A stretch of DNA of 64,000 bases from Rhododendron vialii (Eukaryota; Streptophyta; Magnoliopsida; Ericales; Ericaceae). Location of the stretch: positions 39,831,111 to 39,895,110 of the forward strand of contig NC_080558.1 of assembly GCF_030253575.1 (NCBI RefSeq), in the 5' to 3' direction. The position numbers and the translations under genes are program-made. This document shows positions 35,599-46,300 of the stretch, one piece after another. The notes under the pieces were generated by a model. The model was not told the DNA's origin, did no database searches, and saw only the letters and a program-made list of their open reading frames with translations. Position 1 is the first letter of the stretch. Each line of letters starts with the position of its first letter.

Positions 35599-38500
35599 AC
35601 ATTTTAGAGACTAGGAAAACAGCTCCCAGTTTACGTCTGGTGGATAAGTGGGCTGTGTGAACTTATTTTGCTGATGCTTCTTGGATTTGCACCATATCTG
35701 TTCCCTTTTAATTTAACTGTTCTGTGATCTGCATTTATCTCTGAACAGGTACTGATAGGTGGAGGAAGGAATCACAGAATGGGTTTATTTGATATGGTGA
35801 TGATAAAAGATAACCACATATCAATAGCTGGAGGTGTACAAAATTCTCTCAGATCTGTGGACATTCATTTCGAGGAAAACAATCTTCATATGGGGGTTGA
35901 GGTAGTTTTCTCACTTTTAAAGTTTTCCGCGGATGGGTTCCGCACTAATAAAGAGTACATCTAGTGGCAACATTATGTATGGTTGCGGAAATTTTGTATT
36001 TATTGCCAGGTTGAAACCCGGACACTTGATGAAGTTAATGAGGTGTTACAGTATGCATCTCAAACAAAAATTGCTTGACTAGGATAATGCTGGATAATAT
36101 GGTTGTCCCACAACCAGATGGGGATGTTGATGTGTCAATGCTTAAAGAGGCTGTAGATCTGATCAATGGCAGATTTGAGACCGAGGTACATCCAATCATT
36201 GGTTCGCCTTTTGTGTATCATTTGTTATACCAATTTCTTTAGTCATCGCAAGAATGTCATTCTATACCTGATGCCTGCACCTAGTAAGGCCTTTTTGGTG
36301 AATCAATGTGCATAATGATGGTGCATAACTGCCGAATTCACATCTTGTAACTGCTGAAGTTCCCATGTTGGGCTACTTTCAGCTATGGGGCTCCTTTATC
36401 TACTTGATTTTCTGATCTATGAGTAGTTTCACAGAGTGTAGATGACACCAGAACTTTGGGTCATGGTTTCTCTGATTTCGGCTTTCTCCGCATATTTTCC
36501 CTGTGCAGATTACATGCCTCCTGCTGTATGTAGGATATTGTTGTCATCAAATAGATTATAGCTCGTCTTGACGTGACATGATCATGCAAATTCCATGCTT
36601 TACTTTGCTTTTTGATTTTGGTATATGCATTTTTTTTTGTTCTTAAAACATATTCTTGCTATTCCACACCATCATCATCAGAATTCTATAAGGCTTCTAG
36701 TAGAAGTCTTGCATGCCTTAATAGTAATACTACTCTCTTTATGGTTTCTAGGTGTCATGTCGTGTTGAAAATGACTGGTTGCTTGATTTCACTATCATTC
36801 TTATACAAGAGAGTGAATCCTAGGTCTGTAGCCTTAATGTATGTCGGTTTCATGTTTACAAGGCATCTGGAAATGTTACCCTTGAAATCGTAAACAAGAT
36901 TGGACAAACTGGCATGGCATACATTTCTAGGTAATTATGTACTCTTCATCGAGTTCAATGAAGTTTCCATTTGGGGTTTATACAAACAAATACTGGGGTA
37001 ATGGTTCACATGGTTGATGGAGCTCCCAAATGCCATCTTCTGAGATGCATAACAGTGACAAAAGTTATGTTGGCGGAACCATAAATGTTTTTCTTGGTAT
37101 TGTGTTATTCACAAGAGGTGGTCACATATGCAGTTCAGATTAACTGCTCTGGACTAAATTATGGTGAGATAAATTATGTTAATTTTGGTTGTGTCAATGC
37201 GTCAATGCGAAACAAAATTGCAGCACGTTGCTGTGACAATGGAGAGAGACGTATTTCTTGTGTAAGTGGTATCTTTCTCTAGATATTGACATTAAGATCA
37301 TGCATTGGCGCATTAAGATGTATGTTACAGCTCACACCCGCCAGGCCGGACCTATAATTTTTGGGGCCCTAGGTGAAACTATAAGATGGGGACCGTTAAA
37401 CATTATAACCCATGCCTCAGCCCTTAAAGAACAATGGACACAAATCCTACCATATAACGAATCAGAACTTTTAGACTAGGACGCTTTGCGGTTTGACATA
37501 AGTTTTGTTAGCATTGTCTCATGCATTTTCACAAATTATTTTTGTTGATAGTGGTACTTAGTTGTTCGAAACATATTGGATGGACAATATTTGTTCACTC
37601 GTGCAATACATGTGGTTATTACACTGTTTTATCACACATGAGAAAAAGATTCTAAATTTTGTTTCTCGAACTCGCAAAATTAATTTCCAAAAAAAAGAAC
37701 TTGCACATTAAAGATGCACCATTTCATTGGAGGTCTTGCCATATCAGAAGAACAACATATTTGGGGCTTGGATCACCATGTAAAATGTTAGCTGCAGGAC
37801 TTGCGTAATTTTAGTTCCACGTCACGGAAATGTGAAAGGAAGAGGCATTTCCATCTTTGGGGGGGCCTATTTTTGGTCGACTGTTTTTTGGGGCCCCTAA
37901 TTAATGGCCTGGTTCGCCTATGCCTAGGACCCAGGCCTGCACACCCGAGCAGGAAGTAGTACATTAGGGTCAATTTTTTTTAAATAATGCATGATTAGAG
38001 GAGTTTGTGCCTCACAATTCAGTTTTCACCCTCCATAGGTTACACGGACTCAGGTCCAAATGTCTGGCATGGTGTGACCTTGTGAGTCTAAGTGTCAAAT
38101 TCATATACCTCTCATGCCAAGGACACGTGGACCTGCGAAATACTTTTTAATATTTCCTTAGTTAAATTGTGTTTCAAAGGTGTCTTAGGCCATTGCATGC
38201 CTTAAATAAGACTTTGCTACATAGCTCTTTCTAGGTGGATATCTGAGTAACAATGTCGAGCACACAAGTCCCAACTAAATGAGAGTTTGATCTTGATCTT
38301 GGCATCTCTTAGGTAAGTTGTTGGATCTTCTTCTTTAGTTGTTATTAACTAAGAAAGAAACATCAGGCAAAATACTGTTGAGCAATTTTCTGATACCGGA
38401 GACAACTGTGAGGACATTTGACTTGGAAATGCAGATGCACAAGATTACTGATGGAGGTTTTTTGTATATCAAGTTTAAGTTTGTTATTTTGTTCTGGATC

Positions 38501-39260
38501 ATAAGATTTGGAAACCATCATAATATTATTTTAATGATTGAAATAAACAATTTAAACATTTGAAATGCCAAGAAAAAGTGCTTAGTTTCAAGTGACTTGC
38601 TTTTCTGACTAGTTTGAAAGATATGCCCGATTCATTGGAGAATATTAGTTGGTGCACGAGGAAGGGTGGATTAATTGGGTCAATCTATAACCATCACCCT
38701 GATCACCTTATATTTTGAATCATTAAACTTCTGCAAATCTGGAGCTTGTATGTGAATACTTGGATAATAGTGCTGCTGGACTCATCTACGAGACCATGAT
38801 GCCAGTTGCGAGACTGTAATGACTAAAATGCAATGACAATTTTCACAAGCTTCATCTTATTGCTCCCAATTGAGTATGGGTAGAATCAGTGATCTGGGTA
38901 TATCTAGTTTCGGCTAGGTAAGATTGGCAGTTTGGGATGCAAAATATTGTGTTTTACCTTACAGCAGGAAGGCCAAAAAACAAAACAATGGTACATCAGG
39001 AATCCTTTCAGTGTTTGGTTAAATGTTGGGATTTTGAACTTAAGTTATTTAAAACTTTTTATTTCCAACGCGACTTTCCATTTAGCTTTGATGGAAATAT
39101 AGCTGCGTAAGTGCGTATCATTTTAAGAAATTGATAAGTCATTCATGTGTTGGTGTTTCGCAGTGGTGCATTGACGCATTCAGTGATGGCACTCGACATT
39201 TCCCTGAAAATTGAAACAGAGCTTGCACTTGAGGTTGGATGGCGTACAAAACGAGCATGA
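35599..39260 (+). pseudogene. Truncated QPT pseudogene (exons 6-10)
   Basis: A partial duplicate of the gene at 24637-29021. It starts inside exon 6 (35599-35654), then exon 7 (35749-35901), exon 8 (36010-36185), exon 9 (36863-36930) and exon 10 (39164-39260); introns are retained, so it arose from DNA, not RNA. Exons 1-5 and the promoter are missing. Exon 8 has lost one base after CAAACAAAAA, which shifts the frame and creates an immediate TGA. Exon 7 remains open with three substitutions. No functional QPT can be made from it. Confidence 0.93.
37341..37939. mobile_element. Complete hAT-like element with 8-bp target duplication
   Basis: Begins CCAGGCCGGACC, and its right end is GGACCCAGGCCTG. 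It is flanked by CACACCCG at 37333-37340 and 37940-37947. Internal GGGGCCC motifs near both ends support the pairing. It is non-coding. The left half is also present in the source copy (28117), so it inserted before the duplication. Confidence 0.7.
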
Positions 39261-39699
39261 GCACCTTTCTTTTGTGCCCCTTCCTTTGCAAATAGGGTGG
39301 AGGAACGGAACAAAAGAGTGGAGCTGTTGAAAGGTAGGAAGTACCAGAGATTCCTAATGGAGGTAAACCTTTTGAGATGCTATGCAACCTGGTGAACTGA
39401 AGGATCTTAGTATTCATAGGAAGAGATTAGTATTTCCAAATAGAATTGTCTTCAATAATGCAGTTTGGAGATAAACACAATGGTTTCGATGTATTTTGTT
39501 ACAAATGATGCGACTTCTTGGCATTTACCGGAGACAGATATGTATGGAGCTATATTCTCGCAACCTATGAGTGTATATTTGTATTATGTGTTTAAGTTTA
39601 AAAATTTAGAGCTGTTGTTGGAGACAGATGTACGGGCTTTTATTCTTGCAACCTAGGTTATGGAAAGATGATGTTGAACATAGACAACCGGTTTCAGGA

Positions 39700-40070
39700 G
39701 GAGATGATGTTGATCTAGGTTTGGAGGAGTGATTCGGGAAGAGAGAGGTTTTTGGAAGGCTCCCACACAACTTCCCCATGAAGACTCTGATGGTGACGGT
39801 TACCAAGTGCTCTGCTACGCATACTCTTCGAGACGGAAATCGAGTTGCCGATGCCCTTGCCAAGATGGGTTATGAGCAAGACGTAAAGCTCATCACCCTT
39901 GTGACCGCACCAGATGAAGTTTTGGACATGCTTGCCGCCGATATGGCAGGAGTGGCATTCATGCACAAGAATGACAATCTAGCCCGAATTTGGTGGTTGA
40001 CCAAACCAACCAAACCGATTGAGGCTGTTTTTAACAGATTTTTAAACCGAGCTTATGATTTTGATTTTTA
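39700..40070 (+). pseudogene. LINE RNase H-domain remnant (duplicate)
   Basis: The second copy of the fragment at 29440-29880. It keeps HTLRDGNRVADALAKMG and the following block but lacks about 117 bp of the first block. Here DGNRVADALAKMG is closer to the usual LINE motif than the source copy (DRNRVADALGKMG). Confidence 0.75.
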
Positions 40071-41119
40071 GTTTGCAAAAACCGGGGGGCTCGGTTTTGA
40101 TTTCGGTTTTATATGATAGCCCACCGAAATCGAACTATAACCGAACCACAATAAAATTATGTAAATACCCCAATTTTTGCACTAATTATTTACATTGTTC
40201 TTAATTTTAATTCCTGCCCCTTTCTTCCTGGTTGATTAAAGATGGGTGATTAAAATGTTGACCAGTTCGATGAAAAATCTAACCAAACCAAAACGATAAC
40301 CGCGATTTTGGTTAAGGTTTAAATAAAAATGAAAGCTGCCTATTTTAGTTACGGTTTTGGTTGAAGTTACAAGTTCCGGTTTTGGTTTTGATCTCACCAA
40401 TACCCGAACCAAACTGAATCGTTGCCATCCCTATTCAGAATCATGCGGGGCTCGAACCCGTAGTTTCTGCCTTCTGTTGTTCCTTTCTGATGTACCCAAA
40501 AAAGAAGATAGCAATTTGATCAAAGCCATCTCTCTCTCTCTCTCTCTCTCTCTCAATCTTCATCGAGTTGGTCTTGGCCATCGGAAATATCCTCCTTGAG
40601 GCCATCGTTGGTGCGGCCGGACTGAGTTGATCCTCTTGGCCAAGGTTGCTACTATCGAACAATACAAATTTGAAATTGAGGGATCGAACAGTTGAGAAGA
40701 GATCCATATGCAGATCTATGTATACAACTTTGTGTACGTAGCATGTACTTTTGGTTATTTTTATCCTACATTTGTTTTGAATTGTTGGAATCTATTACTA
40801 TGTGGAAGGGAATGCCACAGATTAAAGATGAAAAGCGCACACATCCGAACATCCAAATTCCGATGTGTTCCAAATCATCTAATACACGCGAATTTCACAT
40901 GGTCAAATCAAATAGTTCCAGGCACACATGTGTTCGGAACTGTGTACGTCTAATCAAAATCGGCACCGATTTTCTTCGGGAAATGATCCATCCGCCACGG
41001 GAAGTCATTGGACCCCTAATGGGAAATACTACTTGGTTAAATCAGGGTGCCAATTGGGGTGGTGGCTGGCTTATGGGGCTAAGGAGGAATCCAAGTGAAG
41101 CCATCCTCCTCCTTTGTCC

Positions 41120-42512
41120 CTCCTAACAGGAAAATGATTTGGAAGTGCAGAATCCCTCCTGAAATCGAACATTTTCGGTGGAACGTGTGTGACATCCTTC
41201 TTGCGACTAGAGGCAAACCTTCATCGGAGAGTTAAGGCCAGCATTCCCAATACGTGTAGCGTTTGCAGTAAACATAGAGGAATCTGTTGAGCATTTGCTC
41301 TTCGGATGCGGATGGACTCATGCAGTTTGGTTTGGCAGTGATCTCAGCTTCTGTGTCAACCGGCCCCCAAAGGTTTAAATCCACACCCTGGAATGGACTG
41401 TGGACCTAAGTGCTGAGAATATCAAAGATCAATCAGAGTTGCTGGGAAGGGTGGCCTTTGTGGGTTGGTGTAGTTGGAAGGAAAGGAACAACTTCACAAT
41501 CTCGTCGTTAATACAAAATAGAATAGATATTAATAATTTTTTAGCTCTTAATTTTTTAGGAAATCGTATTCCTCTGTCGATCTGACTTGAGCTATGCAGT
41601 CCGCTCACTCTATGAGATGGGAATTTATCTTTGAAACCTGGGAATTTATCTTTGCGGTCTCAAGTAATAGCCATCCGTCTCAAAACCCTCCTGATGCCTC
41701 TCCTTCTCCGCTTTGGATTCCACCTGATCAATAGATGTCGTTTGAAAATCAATTGTGATGCTTCTTTGATGAAGGGCATTTTGGTTCGTGACTGGAAAGG
41801 AACCTGAATAGATGGTTTCGCCAAATTTTACTCAGCCGCCTCAGCTTTCCAAGCTGAGGCTCTGGCCATTCGGGATGATTGTGTTCTAGCGAAGGCAAGG
41901 AACTTATCAAGCATCGAAATCCAAGGTGACAACAAACAGGCTACTCTTCTTAGTTCTTAGCATCTCAGAAAATGATCTGCCGCGGGAGTGTGGCCCCATC
42001 TTTTTCATCCTCTCTATTTAGAACGATCATCATCTCATCAAATTACCAGCAAATTACCAGCAAGAACTACCTAGATTTTTTTTTTTTTGGGTACTTCAGA
42101 AATTCAAGAACTAAATAACTAGATAAGTCAACACAAGAAGGGGGCCAAAAAAGAAAAGAAAAAAACACTTTCCAGCGGCCAAAAATATTTTGTTGCTACA
42201 TAAAGTGCTGACCGAATTTGAGTCGATGGGCGACGAAATGATTAGTCGCCGAGAGTGCATTTTCTTGTAAGGAGAATGTCTACATATTTGCAAAAAGATC
42301 TGCGATGCGGCAATGTGCAATAGTCATGTTAGTTTTGAAGGAACTACTAACAAACAAGCTTAATGCAATTAACAGCACTACCTTTGTATTGGTCGTGGTG
42401 TTTTGGTCGGCTTCTTGCCTTCTTTTGAGTTTGGTTTCTCGGGTGGCATTATGTCTTAATCTTTGTATTCAGGGATTAATAAAATATTTTTTACCGATAA
42501 AAAAAAAAAATT
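41120..42512 (+). pseudogene. Decayed LINE 3' end (zf-RVT and RNase H regions)
   Basis: Translation in shifting frames gives KMIWKCRIPPEIEHFRWNV and SVEHLLFGCGWTHAVWFG, the zinc-binding region that follows reverse transcriptase in plant LINEs. Next comes RVAFVGWCSWKERNN, then RNase H blocks CDASLMKGILVRDWKGT and FQAEALAIRDACVLAKA. The segment ends with TTTTACCGAT and an A run at about 42500-42511, a poly(A) tail. Many stops and frameshifts are present. This copy is separate from the RNase H fragments at 29.4 and 39.7 kb. Confidence 0.8.
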
Positions 42513-42514
42513 CC

Positions 42515-43392
42515 AGCACTACCTTCGATAGCAGACAAATCCATTTTCAAGTTTTTAACCCCATGTAAAATACTTAATCTTCAGGAAATAAGATCAACGA
42601 GATAACCAAGAGTTTATGTATTCCACGAAAACAAATTTAATGAACCCGCGAAAAACAAAGAAGGTTAACGAAAGAAAAACTACCATAGTATTCAGAGTCC
42701 TTGAAATCGGATCAACCTTTCTACCAAAGTTGTTATACCTGTGGTTTTTGCATGATCTGATGACAGAAACTTGCCTAAACTGACAAAGATGGCAATTCCA
42801 TGTCTGTTTGGGACCAGAAAATGAATTCAAATACACCGAAACTGTGCTCTTCAATACAGTTGGAAACACATTCGAAGCTATGAGCTTCTTACTTCCTATT
42901 CAAATACCCACCAAATCCTCAATCAGTGTCCGAAATGGATAAAAGATTATGCTTTTCTACATTCGATGCCTACAAGACGGATCGGAAAAAGTTCCGAAAA
43001 CAACCGCTAGAAGGCTAGAAACTATATATATGATTAGATAATGTCCCGTTGGACAGAATGCAACAATAGAGCATTTAAAACTATGAAAATTATGGGTTCT
43101 CCTTATTTATAAAGCAGCAGCTTTTAATAACAGATCAGCACAATACTGCAGTAAGTCTTAGTACAAACTAACTCGTACATGCCATAGTTCATATATTAAA
43201 TCCATTCTGCATAGTAAGAACGACAAAACCCGACTTGGCTAATGAAAACCAGTGAAACAGACAACCCAATAAAAACCTGACTTGGCTACAACCGCAGAAC
43301 ATTACAAAATAAACACCAGTTTTACTATAAAACAAAAACTGCGGTAAAGCTGACCTTCAACACTTGGCAGAGTGGTCTTGCAGCCTAACGTA
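42515..43392. other. 3' flank of RDR6, no gene seen
   Basis: AT-rich sequence between the LINE tail and the RDR6 stop codon. It should include the RDR6 3' UTR. Confidence 0.5.
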
Positions 43393-46300
43393 TCAAATCC
43401 TATCTGCGAGGTACCTCACAAGAGAATTAATTGGCTTTGTATGGTCCAGATTCCCAACTTCCCGTGACCTGATTTTGATCCGTGCAAGGAAATCAGTAGC
43501 AATCCAACAAAAGCTCAGCATCAATGTCTCCCCACCAGCACCATCAACATTGTGCATCTCCAGTGACTTTTTCACCCAACTAGGATGGTAAGTAACCTGG
43601 TACCACGCCGATGCCTTCTTCTCATACACACCATTCTTCTCATCTGCGGAAAGCTGATCAAAATTGGGCCCCAGTTTGTCAAAAACTTGTCTGAACTCCT
43701 TTCGAAGAGCACTGTAAGCATGTTTCAGCTTCTCTTGCAGGTCCCCCCTCTTTCGGGCATTGTACTTGGGCATGGACCATATGTGGCCAGTAACAACCTC
43801 TTCTTCCCGGTTCACCTTTTTTATCATCAAAGAAAAAAAATTAACATACAATCAATGAAAAGGGCATAAACAAAAGGACAGGTAATCTGCCAAAGACAAT
43901 TAAAGACATAAAACCCGAATGGTCACCTTATATTGTCCAAGAAGAGCATTCAGTTGCCCATCATAAGAGCACTTATGCCCCCATGCATCAGATATGAAAT
44001 CTGTCGAACCCGGAATCTCAAGGGCGGAATCATAGGGAATATCATCTGGGAGAAAGGTTAGATCGGATGATGCTTCTTCCACATCTTTGTCGTAAGCGTC
44101 TTTTATTAGACGATAGAGCCTCCCCAGGATTTTCTTTGACATGTACGTTTGATACTTTTCCTTGCCCATGAAGTCAGGATAAAGTTTGGGCTTTAGATGA
44201 GGAGGCATTGACACAACCTTCCCTGTTTTTGGAAAATCAACAGCTGTGGCAGCGAGTTCAGCTAGTTTAATGCACTTCTCATCATGTGCACCGTATTCAC
44301 TCAGATCAGCATGAACCACATGAGCGTTGCATATTGTTCCCAAATTCTCATTCACCATGTTGCGGGTGAAAAATTCTATTATGTCCTGTAAAATTAAACC
44401 AGAAAATATTGTTAAGAGATGGGGAAGAAGCCAGAATTTGCACTGAGGACAAGCCCATACAAAACAATTAACTACTAAAAACAGGGCATTAGTTCTCAAA
44501 AAAGATTTAACAGAACACGACCAAAGAGTTCCTTTTTCAATAGATATCGACACTGCTTCAAAACTAAACTAAAAACTATTGGTTCAAATTAAATTCTAAA
44601 TATCAAGACAAAAATGACTTCTCAAAAAAGAAATGACAACAAAACACGGCTGAAGAGTTACTTTCTCCGCTTTCCACTTTCGGATTCCTTTATCATCAAC
44701 ATTACTAAAGAACATGAACAAATCATCCATCACTACCAACTAGCTACGAAATCCCAAAAAAAAGAAAAGAAAAGAAAACAACATTACAACAAAGATAATG
44801 GATAAGAAATATTGTAACAAAATTGCAAATCTATCAATCAGCAAATCCATCACACATGAATGAAAACTACAATGATGAGAGAAGATCTAGAGGATGGCAT
44901 CACTAATTTTTTTTGTTATACTAGCCTTATTGATGCTTTCAGCTTTGCAACACAGGGCCCCTGAAGTACATTCACGTCTAGAACATAGTTCTCAACGGCC
45001 TACTTGGGTTCCCAAACAGTCGACATACCAATGGTAGTAATAAGCATATGCTTTGGCTCCTAAGGCTTCAATAACAAACGATACGAAAATAATGACTAGA
45101 TTATAGTGCTTCACATCATTCACCAATCTTGCTTCTTTACAGTTCCTTCTTTTTTGGCTGGACTCTTCCTCCTAGTATCTCAACTGAATCACACTAGTTC
45201 AACAATTATCTATTCTAGTAACTTTTTTCTCTGAAATCAATTCACCGCTAACACCTCAAAATGCATCCAAATTGCCTTGGAGCTTCGCGATTTGAAAGAT
45301 CCACAAACTAATACCTTAACACAAACCTACAAGCTTGAAAAAAACTTGCTGACAAGACTTCTACTGTTCCAACATAAATATATAAAAAAATAAGGGAACG
45401 GTTCCACTCACACCAATTTTGACACTCAATCTCAACCATTGAAATCAATGGCTGAGATTAGATTTTACTCTCTCCCTCTATCTCACTCACACCTAATCTC
45501 TCTCTCCCTCAGCCAACTCCCGACCACAACTCCGGCTAGGCCTATCTCTGGTGAAACCCAACTCTTGCCAACCCCATCTCAGGTGAACCCTAACTCCGAA
45601 GTCAGTTGACTGAAAAAAAATTGATCATAACCTCTGCCCAGATCTAGTTCCCTTTAAAAAGCCCTAAACATTCACAAATGAACAAACTTCATCTCACAGC
45701 TGTCTCCATCTCCTCCAAACACTTGGAGAAAATCAATCGGAAACAAACAAAAAGTTCAAACCTTTTTTCTGCTTTCCTATATACCAAACTACAACCTAGC
45801 CAAAAATCAAACCAGTATAAATTATTCCCTCCGTCCCACTTTGTTAGGTCCTTATTCTTTTTTGGGATGTCCCAAAATGATATGCTTGTTTCAAAATTTT
45901 CCATTTTTAGATGTTCATATTACCATTTTACCCTTCATTTTCTCCCTCCCATATTCAAAATTTAAACTTGATTTGACATGACAGGACTAGTACTTGTGGG
46001 GTAAAATGGTAAAATTAACAAAAAGTCAATGAAATTATGATGTTCTCTTAAATATTGGGAAAGTCAATATAGGCACAACAAATTGAGACGGAGGGAGCAT
46101 AAAAGTATAAACAGTTCATACCCTTAGTAGAAAATTGAAACCATTAGATTTGCCACATATTTCACACCAGATGATGACTAACACCCAAGCGAGCCATCTC
46201 TGCAATTTGCACACAGCCACACATTTGGGTGGAATCGACGGCGGCGGTGGCAGGTGGTACTTCATTTTGGGTGGGTATGGCGGGGGAGTGGAGGGGGTCA

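Larger units (their letters stand above)
35599..40710. repeat. Segmental duplication, copy 2
   Basis: Direct duplicate of 26326-30655. The left edge abuts an hAT-like fragment. The right edge is at about 40710, where similarity to 30655 stops after CAGATCTATGT. Confidence 0.92.

Noticed and set aside
40445..40475. tRNA B-box-like sequence (GGTTCGAGCCCC on the minus strand)
   Set aside because: No A box or cloverleaf could be found at the right distance, and the equivalent site in the source copy (about 30390) is damaged. Possibly a tRNA-derived SINE scrap, but not supportable.
32739..40710. A functional cluster of PPR and NAD-synthesis genes
   Set aside because: The PPR gene lies between the QPT copies by position only; there is no shared sequence or known functional link.
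40692..41126. 144-codon plus-strand frame
   Set aside because: It spans the edge of the segmental duplication and the beginning of the LINE remnant; no domain is seen across it.
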